Both the position numbers and the translations under genes were made by a program. Below the pieces are notes generated by a model. That model saw only the letters and a list, made by a program, of their open reading frames with translations, did not search any database and had not been told where the DNA came from. Shown here piece by piece: positions 7,774 through 16,392 of a stretch of DNA of 56,409 nucleotides (its first letter is position 1; the number at the start of each line of letters is the position of its first letter). This DNA comes from Phycisphaerales bacterium (GTDB lineage Bacteria; Planctomycetota; Phycisphaerae; Phycisphaerales; SM1A02): assembly GCA_009691785.1 (NCBI GenBank), contig SIAM01000011.1:1-56409 (forward strand), read 5' to 3'.

Positions 7774-7791
7774 TCAATAATTTGTTATTGA
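7774..7791. terminator. Possible weak bidirectional terminator
   Basis: TCAATAA-TTTG-TTATTGA, a 7-bp A/T-rich stem between the convergent ATPase and lipoprotein genes, with short T/A runs next to it. It is weak in energy terms, so confidence is low. Confidence 0.3.
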
Positions 7792-7820
7792 TTTCAAATG
7801 AAGCGAGATTGGTTGAATGC

Positions 7821-8018
7821 TTATTTTTTCTTAGTGCTCTCAGGATTTGAGCCTTCCATACTTTCGAGGCCAGCGGGTATAGCTTTTTCTACTGCGTTAT
7901 TTTTATCTATTTTTCGTGGCGTTAGTGCTTTCTTGCCAGAACCAGTGCCTCCGCTATCGCCGCAAGCGGCAAGGGATAGAAGCAACAGGGCGGCAACGGT
8001 ATAAACGATGTTTTTCAT
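7821..8018 (-). CDS. Small predicted lipoprotein
   Basis: 65 residues. MKNIVYTVAALLLLSLAAC is a textbook lipoprotein signal peptide with lipobox LAAC, so the mature protein (about 46 residues, Gly/Ser then Lys/Glu/Pro rich) should be lipid-anchored. The start is fixed by AAGGA seven bases upstream; longer in-frame versions would bury the signal. It has the best promoter in the window (TTGACA, 18-base spacer, TATCAT), so it may be abundant. No family recognised. A role like the small envelope lipoproteins of other bacteria is possible but not shown. Confidence 0.75.
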   Translation of the reverse strand: MKNIVYTVAALLLLSLAACGDSGGTGSGKKALTPRKIDKNNAVEKAIPAGLESMEGSNPESTKKK

Positions 8019-8075
8019 TGTGGTTTCCTTTAAAAAATGTTCAATTAAAATTTTAATAAACTTAGAGACAGATAC

Positions 8076-8105
8076 ATGATAAATGGAATTTGATTTATTT
8101 GTCAA
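8076..8105 (-). promoter_or_regulatory. Strong sigma-70-type promoter of the small lipoprotein
   Basis: On the minus strand TTGACA (perfect) is followed after 18 bases by TATCAT (five of six). It sits in a markedly A/T-rich stretch that contrasts with the surrounding sequence. The predicted 5' UTR is about 50 bases with an AAGGA ribosome site. Confidence 0.75.
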
Positions 8106-8146
8106 GATTTAAATTTGTAATCAAGCCACCAATTCCAAGTTTGGAT

Positions 8147-10033
8147 TTATTGCGGGTTTAATTGTGCGAGCCGAGATTCTGGAATCATCCATCTCCATTG
8201 GGTGTGATAGGTCTCGTCATTATCCGCAACCCCAACATTGACGGTTCGAGTTGAATCAGGAATTTCCACTTCAAGCCACCAACCTGCGGATTTGTCCAAT
8301 TTGTCGCCAATGGCCCCGTTGCGCATCACGGGTTTCCAATTCGCTCTATTTGAGGCGCTCCACTGGGAAAACGGCTCGATTAGACACCACGCTTCGCCTT
8401 TATCGTCGTTCCAGCGAATTTCAACGGCGTCGGCCGCGGGGTCTTTGCGGCGCTTGGCCACATCGCGCGTGTCCGTTGCGTAGCCACATTGTCTTTGATC
8501 GGGAACTTCCACACGCACAACAAGTGGTTGCCCAACAAGGTGCGTGAAGCGGACCGTGGGATCACTTTCAAGCGTGTCGTATGGCGAAGGTTTCCAAGAT
8601 GAAATAGGTAATTTTGGACTTGGCGAATTGGTGTCGCCGCTAGAAATTGCGATGCGATCAATGCTTGGCCGCAGCCAGACAAAAATGGGAACCATGCGCG
8701 CCTTTGTGTCTTTCATTTTAATCACGCACTCAATTGTTGGTGGTTGCATGGGTTTTTTTGTTGGCGCGCTTTTTAATGTCAATGGAATCTCAACGCTGCC
8801 TTTGGCAGGAACAACGATGGTCGCGGGAGCGTCAAGCGTCCATGAAGTGTTGGCGTCCGTGGTGAATGAATTGAACGCGTCAATCGAAGTGCGGCTTACA
8901 AATTGTTCGCCATCCACAATCCAAGCGGCGGGATCGCGCGCAATGGAAACCGAAATGGAAATGGTTCGATCAATTGGATTCTTCACCTGAAGCGTGACCA
9001 CGCCACTGACTGCGTTCTTGGACATCCAGTTGTCGGGCAGCGCGCCTTCAAGCGAAAGGCAACCTGGATTTTCCCGCAGCGCCAACACGCAATCTTGGTC
9101 TTGGCGCACCACAAAATCCTCGGGCAATGTCATGCCAACTGGCTGATGGAAAATATCCAGCGTGCCGTCGGGGTCAATTTGCACAAAGGTGAGGTGTTGC
9201 AATTGGCCAGCCAACGGATGTTGGTCAATTGCGCCGCCGCAAGTTCCAACCACCAGATATTTCACGCCATCTTTCGCGGGATCGTCCTGCAAACTGTGCA
9301 AGTGGCCGGCAATCACCGCGGACACTTTGGCCTTGACCAGAAGCGGATGAATGCGCTCGAACCATTTCACGCTGTCATAACGCCACAGTGGTCGATGCAT
9401 CAAGATGATGATGGGCTTGGCGCGCGCCGCGGCGCGATCAAGCGAAGTTTGCAGCCAATTCATCTGGCCATCGTTCACTCGCATCTTGCTGTCGCCAAGA
9501 CCTTCGTCAGAGAACATGACAATCACGCTGGCGCCCTCAAGCTCCGCCATGTATTGCAGCGGACCAAAGCGTTGCAGATACAGATCGGCGAATGTTCGAT
9601 CACCAGGCTGCCGCGAGCCACTGATGACATCGTGGTTTCCAGGCACGGGCAAAAACGGCGCGTTGATTTTTTCCGTGATGGATTTGTACACGGCGACTTC
9701 TTTTTCCCACTCGGCGGGATCGCGCGTGTATCCCTGCACCATGTCGCCCACGGTGAATACCGCATCTGGACGAATGCGGTTCAGGTCGCGCACTGCGGCT
9801 TGCAAGTATGGCAAGCCCCAATCGCGGCCAGTGGTGCGATCAGGCAGCAGCGCAATGCGAAATGCGCGTTCTGGAATTGCGACGGGCACAACTTGTTGAT
9901 CTATATATGGCTTGCCTTCGCGAATAAATGGCGGCGGAGTGGCGGTGGCGGGCGCAATGGTCAATGTCAGAGTAAGTGCGGCTAATGTCAGGAAGAATGT
10001 GGGTGCCAAACGCAACAAGATTCTGATTCGCAT
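8147..10033 (-). CDS. Secreted calcineurin-like metallophosphoesterase
   Basis: 628 residues with an N-terminal signal peptide (residues 1 to about 32, ending ATATP). The phosphoesterase domain (about 60-285) carries the metal-site motifs VFTVGDMVQGY, VPGNHD, LMHRPLW and IAGHLHS. The first motif reads LPDRTTG rather than the usual DxH, a known variation in this superfamily. The remaining 330 residues look beta-rich with no motif I recognise, perhaps substrate- or wall-binding. It likely hydrolyses a phosphomonoester or diester outside the cytoplasm. A TACAAA hexamer stands six bases before the ATG, with no Shine-Dalgarno, suggesting a leaderless mRNA. Confidence 0.88.
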   Translation of the reverse strand: MRIRILLRLAPTFFLTLAALTLTLTIAPATATPPPFIREGKPYIDQQVVPVAIPERAFRIALLPDRTTGRDWGLPYLQAAVRDLNRIRPDAVFTVGDMVQGYTRDPAEWEKEVAVYKSITEKINAPFLPVPGNHDVISGSRQPGDRTFADLYLQRFGPLQYMAELEGASVIVMFSDEGLGDSKMRVNDGQMNWLQTSLDRAAARAKPIIILMHRPLWRYDSVKWFERIHPLLVKAKVSAVIAGHLHSLQDDPAKDGVKYLVVGTCGGAIDQHPLAGQLQHLTFVQIDPDGTLDIFHQPVGMTLPEDFVVRQDQDCVLALRENPGCLSLEGALPDNWMSKNAVSGVVTLQVKNPIDRTISISVSIARDPAAWIVDGEQFVSRTSIDAFNSFTTDANTSWTLDAPATIVVPAKGSVEIPLTLKSAPTKKPMQPPTIECVIKMKDTKARMVPIFVWLRPSIDRIAISSGDTNSPSPKLPISSWKPSPYDTLESDPTVRFTHLVGQPLVVRVEVPDQRQCGYATDTRDVAKRRKDPAADAVEIRWNDDKGEAWCLIEPFSQWSASNRANWKPVMRNGAIGDKLDKSAGWWLEVEIPDSTRTVNVGVADNDETYHTQWRWMIPESRLAQLNPQ

Positions 10034-10083
10034 GGCAGATTTGTACCCGCACTTTGAGCAAATGGTTTATGCAACGCGGCGCT

Positions 10084-10425
10084 TTAAATATTCTGCGCAT
10101 CGCTGGCCAGCGAGCGCAGATAGAGCCAGGAAAATAAACCCGTGTCGTGGCCATCGGAAAAGCGAATGCGAACGGCGTAATTGCCCACAAGTTCCGCGGT
10201 CAAGGCGGTCAGTGGCTCCGCGGATGAATGCTTGAGAATATGCAACGGATTGGTGGATTGCGACTCGCGATCCTGGCGCGCGTCGGCGCTTTGGCTCATG
10301 CGCCGCAGCGTGACAAGATTTATAAATCCTTTGCTTCCATCACGCCAGGTGACGGTCAGACCTTTGCACTTTTCCAAGTGCAAAGCAAGCGGCGGCGGTT
10401 CAGTTGGGTCGTTTGGCGAGTTCAC
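10084..10425 (-). CDS. DUF971 (GBBH-like N-terminal) domain protein
   Basis: 113 residues starting with GTG. The C-terminal segment GNYAVRIRFSDGHDTGLFSWLYLRSL is the typical DUF971/gamma-butyrobetaine hydroxylase-like N-terminal fold signature; the same small domain also occurs beside Fe-S assembly ATPases (ApbC/Mrp). Function of stand-alone members is unknown. The fold in dioxygenases binds zinc through Cys/His, but no clear metal site is visible here. It is divergent from pyrF. Confidence 0.7.
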   Translation of the reverse strand: MNSPNDPTEPPPLALHLEKCKGLTVTWRDGSKGFINLVTLRRMSQSADARQDRESQSTNPLHILKHSSAEPLTALTAELVGNYAVRIRFSDGHDTGLFSWLYLRSLASDAQNI

Positions 10426-10433
10426 GGTCGCAC

Positions 10434-10545
10434 ATGGTAGATGATTTTGTCCAAAGGTTTACACATCGCCTTGGCGCACGCGCTCGGGCTGATTCAAAAT
10501 GACAATCAACCCGCGACCATCATGATCAATCCGCGCCTCTATGAT
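10434..10545. promoter_or_regulatory. Divergent leaderless -10 boxes for the DUF971 gene and pyrF
   Basis: Minus strand: TACCAT (10439-10434), 8 bases, then the GTG at 10425. Plus strand: TATGAT (10540-10545), 6 bases, then the ATG at 10552. The second one decides the pyrF start. Confidence 0.45.
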
Positions 10546-10551
10546 GAAGGC

Positions 10552-11430
10552 ATGCTTCAACGCGATCATCCAGCCGATCTTCTTGATTCGTGGATTGCGC
10601 GCCGCGGGGCGCCGGTGTGCGTGGGCATGGACCCAGTGTTCCAACGGCTTCCGGCGGCGTTTCAAAATCTTGATCCCGCAAGCGCGTTTGAAATGTGGGG
10701 GCGTACATTTCTTGACGCGATTGAGCCGCATGTGCCCGCGGTGAAATTTCAGTCGGCGTGCTTTGAGCGCCACGGCGTTGCCGGCATGGCAGCGCTTGCG
10801 AAATTATTGGCGCATGCGCGTGGAAAATTCTTGGTGATTTTGGATGGCAAGCGCGGCGACATTGGAATTAGCACCCAGCATTACGCAGCCGCGGTGGTGG
10901 AACATTTTCCCGCGGATTGGGTCACTGCCAACGCGTATTTGGGGGCGGATGGATTTCTGCCTTTCCTACAAGCGGGCCTTGGCGTGTTTGCGTTGGTGCG
11001 AACCAGCAACGCATCCGGCGACTTGCTGCAAAGCGCACGCTTACACGATGGGCGCACCGTTTCACAAAGCGTGGCCGATGTCGTTGCCGCCGCGGGCGGC
11101 GAGTTTGTTGGCGCGTGCGGATTCAGCGCGCTTGGCGCGGTGGTTGGAGCCACAAAATCAGTCGACGCGAAGCAGCTTCGTCAACGCATGCCGCGCGCGC
11201 CCTTCTTGGTGCCGGGCTTTGGCGCACAAGGCGGGGGTATTGCCGACGCGCTGCAATGTTTCATACACGGACGCGGCGCTTTGATTACCGCCAGCCGCTC
11301 CGTCATGCAGGCGTTTGAAAATCGCGATGGCGAATGGTCGCAACATGTCGCAGCGGCGGCGAAAGTGTTTGCCGCGGAAATTTCCACTGGTCTTCACGCG
11401 CAAGGCACAAGCGCCACAAGTCCATCATGA
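10552..11430 (+). CDS. pyrF: Orotidine 5'-phosphate decarboxylase (type 2)
   Basis: Converts OMP to UMP, the last step of de novo pyrimidine synthesis. 292 residues, the size of the longer subfamily 2 enzymes. Motifs: APVCVGMDP at the first strand, PAVKFQSACFERHG, the catalytic ILDGKRGDIG (Lys/Asp/Lys/Asp tetrad region), NAYLGADGFLPF, and the phosphate-binding LVPGFGAQGG. The start at MLQRDHPADLL gives the same distance to the first strand as in relatives, and TATGAT lies six bases upstream; two earlier in-frame ATGs lack support. The stop overlaps the solute-binding protein gene (ATGA). Confidence 0.92.
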   Translation: MLQRDHPADLLDSWIARRGAPVCVGMDPVFQRLPAAFQNLDPASAFEMWGRTFLDAIEPHVPAVKFQSACFERHGVAGMAALAKLLAHARGKFLVILDGKRGDIGISTQHYAAAVVEHFPADWVTANAYLGADGFLPFLQAGLGVFALVRTSNASGDLLQSARLHDGRTVSQSVADVVAAAGGEFVGACGFSALGAVVGATKSVDAKQLRQRMPRAPFLVPGFGAQGGGIADALQCFIHGRGALITASRSVMQAFENRDGEWSQHVAAAAKVFAAEISTGLHAQGTSATSPS

Positions 11431-13052
11431 ATCGAATCATTGTGCTGGCCATTGCGTTTGTCGTGTTGCTGGCCACGCCGCTTTGGCTAAGCACTGAAAA
11501 TTCTTCCAAGGCGAATGCGGTCATAAAAAATGGCGCTCAATCGGGCAAGGCCAATCGCGAAGTCATTATTATTACGCCAAGCAACGAGCAAATTCGTATG
11601 GAATTTGGTCTGGCATTTGCGGCGTGGCATGAGAAAAAATATGGCGAGACCGCGGATGTTCAGTGGAGCACGCCAGGCGGCGCGATTGATATTCGCCGAA
11701 TGTTGGTGGCTTCTTGGGAATCGCGGCTGGAAAAAAATCTTCCCGTGGGTGGCGACGCGGATTTAATTTTTGGCGGCGGCAGCTTTGAGTTTGATACGCT
11801 GAAAAAAGAAATTTCCGTCACGGTTCATGTCAACGGTGACAAGCGAACAAATTTCGCCACCATTCTTGAGCCAGTTGAATTGCCCGTAGCGCTGGTGCAG
11901 GAGTGCTACGGCATTTCGGATATCGCTGGGCAAAAGTTGTACGACCCCAAGGGCTATTGGTACGGCGTGGCGCTGGCGACTTTTGGAATTATGATGAACA
12001 TGGATCAGTTGGAAAAGTTGCACGTTCCAGAATTGAAATCATGGAGCGATTTGGCGGACCCGCGCTTGTTTGGTTGGGTGAGTTTGGTCAATCCTTCGCA
12101 ATCGGGAAGCGTGTTGACGGCGTTTGAGTCCATCGCGCAGCGGGTGGGTTGGGTTGAAGGCCTTGCCATTTTGCGCCGCGCCGGAGCCAACGCCCGTGGA
12201 TTTGCGGCCAGTGGGCCGCGTGTTCCAATCGATGTTTCCAGCGGCGACGCCGCGGTTGGGGTGGCGATTGATTTCTACGCGCGCTTTCAAATTCAAGCCA
12301 TCAACGACGCGACTGCGGGCGCGCCGGGCCAGCACCAAGACCAACATCAAGTCCAGCGCGTTCAACTTATTTTTAACGCGCCCATGGGTCAAAGCTCCGT
12401 CGATCCAGATCCAATTGGTTTGCTGCGCAACGCGCCGCACCGCGAGACAGCGATTCGCTTTATGGAATTTTGTCTTACCAAGGACGCGCAGCGGCTCTGG
12501 CAATTTCGCGCGGGCGCGCCCGGTGGTCCGCAGCAATTTGAATTGCGCCGAATGCCTGTCATGCGTTCGCTTTATACAAATGAGATGACGCAATTCATTG
12601 ATCAAGTGGATCCACTTACAATTGCTAGCGCCGTGAAGTTTGACAACCCAAGCATGCGCGCTTTTATTCCAATTGTTTTTCAAACTATGGCTATGGACAC
12701 GCACACGCAATTAAAGGACGCATGGAACGCAATCATTTCCCACCCCGCGTATCCGCGGGGCAATCACGGCGTTGTTCATGCGTGTGATGTAGCCGACGCG
12801 CAATTGAAAAGTTGGCTGGAAAAATTTGACGCACTTCCAATGGTTCCCACGCCACAAGGCGACAAGCCACTGGCCGATATGGATCAATTGAAATCACTGC
12901 GCGACGGGTGGCCGCGTAACGGTTGGAAAGATGAGCATGTGTGGCCCGCGCAAAGCGAGCCGATGGACGCGTTGGGGCAATTGTTTTTGCCATTTTTCAA
13001 GGAGAATTACCAGTGGATTGTGGATCAAGCGGGCAAGCAAAAAACGGCCTGA
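11427..13052 (+). CDS. Orphan extracellular solute-binding protein (ABC type)
   Basis: 541 residues. An N-terminal hydrophobic stretch (residues 1-22) serves as a signal/anchor, then a periplasmic-binding-protein-like fold: VIIITPSNEQIRMEF, followed by typical segments YGVALATFGIMMNMDQL, SWSDLADPRLFGWVSLVNPSQSGS and FMEFCLTKDAQRLW, as in iron(III)/sulfate/putrescine-class binding proteins. No permease or ATPase gene is adjacent; it is sandwiched between pyrF (4-base overlap) and cinA (40-base overlap). It may serve a transporter encoded elsewhere or act as a sensor. The ligand is unknown. Confidence 0.8.
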   Translation: MNRIIVLAIAFVVLLATPLWLSTENSSKANAVIKNGAQSGKANREVIIITPSNEQIRMEFGLAFAAWHEKKYGETADVQWSTPGGAIDIRRMLVASWESRLEKNLPVGGDADLIFGGGSFEFDTLKKEISVTVHVNGDKRTNFATILEPVELPVALVQECYGISDIAGQKLYDPKGYWYGVALATFGIMMNMDQLEKLHVPELKSWSDLADPRLFGWVSLVNPSQSGSVLTAFESIAQRVGWVEGLAILRRAGANARGFAASGPRVPIDVSSGDAAVGVAIDFYARFQIQAINDATAGAPGQHQDQHQVQRVQLIFNAPMGQSSVDPDPIGLLRNAPHRETAIRFMEFCLTKDAQRLWQFRAGAPGGPQQFELRRMPVMRSLYTNEMTQFIDQVDPLTIASAVKFDNPSMRAFIPIVFQTMAMDTHTQLKDAWNAIISHPAYPRGNHGVVHACDVADAQLKSWLEKFDALPMVPTPQGDKPLADMDQLKSLRDGWPRNGWKDEHVWPAQSEPMDALGQLFLPFFKENYQWIVDQAGKQKTA

Positions 13053-14314
13053 GCGCCGCCATTATTTCTGTTGGCGATGAGTTGATGCTTGGTCAAACCC
13101 AGGACACCAACGCCAAATGGTTGGCGTCGCAATTCACATTGCGCGGAGTAGTGACGCGGGAATTTCGCACCGTGCATGACGACCTTGTGGCTATTGAATC
13201 CGTTTTACGTGAACTGTCCGCGCGCCACGACATTCTGGTGATGACGGGTGGACTTGGCCCCACGGAAGATGATCTCACTCGCGAGGCGTTACGGCGCGCA
13301 ATGGATGTGGTTGAACCTTTGGAAGTTGACGCGCAAGCGCTCGCCGCGCTGGATCGTTGGTTCATTGATCGCGGTCGACCCATGTCCGCCAACAACGCCG
13401 TGCAGGCGTTGCGCCCCAAGGGCGCTCGTTGTTTACAAAATATTGTGGGAACCGCGCCTGGCTTGCATGCCAACATAGGGCGCGCGCAAATTTGGTGCTT
13501 GCCTGGACCGCCGCTGGAAATGGAATCCATGTTTGAAACGGAAGTCGCGCCGCACTTGCCACACGCGGTCATGTCAACGGCGGCGGTGCACTCGTTTGGG
13601 TATGGCGAAAGTTTTCTGGCGGAAATTCTGGGCGCGCGTATGGCGCGCCAACGCAATCCATTAATTGGCACTACCGCCAGTGGCTCCATTGTCACCGCGC
13701 GCATTCGCGGCGTTGATGCCCAGGCACATTCCGCCGCCATGGAAAGCTCGATACAAGAAATTGAAAAATTGTGGGCGCCCTACGCCTTTGGACGAGATCA
13801 GGAAACGCTGGCGGGCGCGCTTGGGAAATTGCTTGTTTTGCGGGGTGAAAGGGTTTCTTTGGCGGAAAGTTGCACGGGCGGATTGGCCGCAAGCATGGTG
13901 ACCGCGGAAAGTGGTTCAAGCGCGTGGTTCGCTGGTGGAGCGGTGACGTACGCCAATGGCGCCAAAATAGATTTACTGCAAGTTCCGCATGAGCTTCTGG
14001 CGGCGCACGGAGCGGTCAGCGCGCCAGTGGCGCGGGCCATGGCGCGTGGGTGCGCCGCGTTGCTCAAGACGCAGTGGGCTGCAAGCATCACTGGAATCGC
14101 GGGACCATCTGGTGGTACTGATGCGAAGCCGGTGGGCGAAGTGTTCATTGGAATTTGCGGACCGCGCTTTGAAGGCGTGAAAAAATTTCGCTATCCAGGC
14201 GATCGCGCGTCCATTCGCGACCGCGCAGCTAAAAGCGCGTTGGCATTGCTGCGCTTCGCGTTGCTGGGCCCAGAAGCGTTTGCCTCTGCCATGATTTGGG
14301 AGTGGAACAAGTAA
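13013..14314 (+). CDS. cinA: CinA family protein (nicotinamide-nucleotide amidase)
   Basis: 433 residues with both usual halves. The N-terminal molybdopterin-binding-like domain (about 14-180) has AAIISVGDELMLGQTQDTN and MTGGLGPTEDDLTR; here it is typically an ADP-ribose pyrophosphatase. The C-terminal PncC amidase domain (about 275-430) has SLAESCTGGLAASM, with the nucleophilic Ser, and TGIAGPSGGT. It recycles NMN to nicotinate mononucleotide. The GTG start is placed inside the end of the preceding gene because AAGGAG lies eight bases before it and the family begins shortly after. TAATG links it to folK. Confidence 0.92.
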   Translation: MDCGSSGQAKNGLSAAIISVGDELMLGQTQDTNAKWLASQFTLRGVVTREFRTVHDDLVAIESVLRELSARHDILVMTGGLGPTEDDLTREALRRAMDVVEPLEVDAQALAALDRWFIDRGRPMSANNAVQALRPKGARCLQNIVGTAPGLHANIGRAQIWCLPGPPLEMESMFETEVAPHLPHAVMSTAAVHSFGYGESFLAEILGARMARQRNPLIGTTASGSIVTARIRGVDAQAHSAAMESSIQEIEKLWAPYAFGRDQETLAGALGKLLVLRGERVSLAESCTGGLAASMVTAESGSSAWFAGGAVTYANGAKIDLLQVPHELLAAHGAVSAPVARAMARGCAALLKTQWAASITGIAGPSGGTDAKPVGEVFIGICGPRFEGVKKFRYPGDRASIRDRAAKSALALLRFALLGPEAFASAMIWEWNK

Positions 14315-14862
14315 TGTCAAGTAAGTCTGTTGTTCAAAACCAATTTGCGTCAACCGAAACCGAATTGGTCGCCATTGCGTTGGGGTCGAACATGGGCGAT
14401 CGACATGGTTTATTGCGCCAAGCGTTGCGCGCCATAATTGACCAAGGCGTGCTTACCAATGTTCGCGCCAGTTCCGTTTATGAAACCATCGCTGTTGGTG
14501 AGCGAGCTGGTGGACAATTTCTCAACGCCGTGATCACGGGTAGTTGCGCGCTCACGCCCAGGCAATTGCTGGACGCTTGTATGGGCATTGAGCAGTCGCT
14601 GGGAAGAAATCGCGCGGTGGAGGGGCAGGGCGGACCGAGGACTATTGACTTGGATGTATTGTTTTTTGGCCGGCGCGAAGTGCGAGAGCCAGACTTAATT
14701 TTGCCACATCCACGCATGTTTTCAAGGATATTTGTATTGCAGCCACTGGCGGATATCGCTGGAGATTTAGTGCTGCCTTCGCAAAAAGAGAGCGTACACT
14801 TCCTCCTCGCATGGCTGGATCGCACGGCCATGGGAAGTTGTGTTGGAACTCTTGAATGTTGA
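14314..14862 (+). CDS. folK: 2-amino-4-hydroxy-6-hydroxymethyldihydropteridine pyrophosphokinase
   Basis: HPPK of folate synthesis: transfers pyrophosphate from ATP to 6-hydroxymethyl-dihydropterin. 182 residues. LVAIALGSNMGDR is the N-terminal strand-loop, SSVYETIAVG follows, and GGPRTIDLDVLFFG is the family signature with the two Mg2+-binding aspartates. LILPHPRMFSRIFVLQPL is the expected C-terminal part. The ATG shares its A with the last base of the cinA stop (TAATG), so the two are coupled. No other folate gene is adjacent. Confidence 0.95.
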   Translation: MSSKSVVQNQFASTETELVAIALGSNMGDRHGLLRQALRAIIDQGVLTNVRASSVYETIAVGERAGGQFLNAVITGSCALTPRQLLDACMGIEQSLGRNRAVEGQGGPRTIDLDVLFFGRREVREPDLILPHPRMFSRIFVLQPLADIAGDLVLPSQKESVHFLLAWLDRTAMGSCVGTLEC

Positions 14863-14940
14863 AATGCGATTGAATGTGTGTCAACATTTTCTCCGTGTGG
14901 AGAAATGAAGTTGCTTGAAAATCTTTTAATTGGAGTTCAA

Positions 14941-16392
14941 ATGAACAAGTCACCGTTATCCATGTTGCTTTCCATGATCTGCTGCGCCAACTTGATCGCT
15001 GTCTCATTGTGCTGCGCGCAAGGCACAAGCGCAACGCCCCCGACTTCAACTGCCAGCGCACCTCCAGCAACCCCATCAGCGACCCCATCAGCAACTCCAT
15101 CAGCAACTCCATCAGCAACACCCGCCACGCCGGACGCTGACCAAGATGATATGTCCGGCGCTCCAATGTCTGGTCATCAATTGCCAGATGCGCCAATGGA
15201 TGTTCCACCTGAATTCAAAGCGCCCGCGCCTTCCACCACATGGAGCGCCGATGAAAAGTCCGCTGCTTCAGCGGTGAAAGCGGTGGAGTCCGTGAACGGC
15301 CTTCCAGCGAAGTACGCGTCCATTCCAGCCCTAGAAGAAACCATGACCATTCGATCGCCGCAATTCCAAGGAAAAGATCAGAAGGTTCAACTTGTCGCAA
15401 CCAAGAGCGGAGACGCCAAGGTCATGATGCCTGGCATCACTTTGACACGCTTGAAGGATCAGGTTTATGTTGAAATTGATGGCCGTCCCAAGTACGCGCA
15501 AGTGAAGCAAGAGGGCACCACCGTGAAAGCCTTGGGCGAAGTCATGGGGGGTAAATTGCCTTTGCCAACGCTGATTTTGCTTGGTGGCGATCCATTGGAC
15601 GCCGCCGCCGCGTTAACGCTTGGACAAAATCCAGACATTGTGCCATCTGGATTTCGTGCGGGTACGAACGGAGAGCCAGATCAGATTTTGTTGATTGATC
15701 CGCAAGGAACCGAAGTTGTCGCAAGCGTGGATCCTAAGACTGGCCTTGTGATTTCCCTTGACATGTCGCTCACCAATCCAACGTTTCCCCCAGGCATGCG
15801 TTTACCCATGACCATCACATTTGATCGCAAGGTGTATGACGCGGGTCTGCTCAAACCAATTACATTCGATCCAGCTGGACGGAAAATGACCGCGTCACTT
15901 GACCTGCTTGATCAACCATTTGATGTGGGAGATGTCGCTCCAGATTTCACTTTGCAGACCACCGATGGCGGAAAAGTTTCGCTCGCTGATTTGAAAGGGA
16001 AAGTTGTTGTTCTTGATTTCTGGGCAACATGGTGCAAGCCGTGCATGATGGGACTTCCATTGCTTGACACCTTCGCAACTTGGGCCAAGGAAAGTGGCAA
16101 GCCAATTGCGGTGTACGGAGTGAATGTCATGGAACGAATTGCTCCTGGTCCAAATGCCGCCGCGGATCGCACAAGACTTGTCAGTGAATTTTGGAAGGGC
16201 AAAGCGTTTTCTTTCCCAACATTGATTGACAGCGATGACAAGGCTGGCAAGGACTTTCAATTGAGCGGAATTCCATTCACCATTGTCATTACTCCAGATA
16301 GCAAAATTGCCGCTGTTCATATAGGTTTTGACGAGGACGCCGTTGACAATTTAAAGAAGGATGTCGAAACCGCAATGGCGACCAAGGGGTGA
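14941..16392 (+). CDS. Secreted TlpA/ResA-like thioredoxin with DUF2092-like N-terminal domain
   Basis: 483 residues. Signal peptide 1 to about 26, then a Pro/Ala/Thr/Ser linker with a short tandem repeat (SATP repeated four times). The middle (about 95-315) resembles DUF2092/lipoprotein-carrier-like beta domains. The C-terminal third (about 325-480) is a thioredoxin of the TlpA/ResA type: APDFTLQTTDGGKVSLADLKGK, then FWATWCKPC with Cys365 and Cys368, and later GIPFTIVI with the cis-proline region. It should act outside the cytoplasm as a thiol-disulfide oxidoreductase. The start is set by GGAG five bases upstream. The stop overlaps the next start. Confidence 0.85.
   Translation: MNKSPLSMLLSMICCANLIAVSLCCAQGTSATPPTSTASAPPATPSATPSATPSATPSATPATPDADQDDMSGAPMSGHQLPDAPMDVPPEFKAPAPSTTWSADEKSAASAVKAVESVNGLPAKYASIPALEETMTIRSPQFQGKDQKVQLVATKSGDAKVMMPGITLTRLKDQVYVEIDGRPKYAQVKQEGTTVKALGEVMGGKLPLPTLILLGGDPLDAAAALTLGQNPDIVPSGFRAGTNGEPDQILLIDPQGTEVVASVDPKTGLVISLDMSLTNPTFPPGMRLPMTITFDRKVYDAGLLKPITFDPAGRKMTASLDLLDQPFDVGDVAPDFTLQTTDGGKVSLADLKGKVVVLDFWATWCKPCMMGLPLLDTFATWAKESGKPIAVYGVNVMERIAPGPNAAADRTRLVSEFWKGKAFSFPTLIDSDDKAGKDFQLSGIPFTIVITPDSKIAAVHIGFDEDAVDNLKKDVETAMATKG

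Noticed and set aside
8903-9985. 360-codon open frame on the plus strand
   Set aside because: Antisense to the metallophosphoesterase, whose GDMVQGY, GNHD and GHLH motifs are unmistakable.
12039-12710. 223-codon open frame on the minus strand
   Set aside because: Antisense to the solute-binding protein; no start signal or domain.
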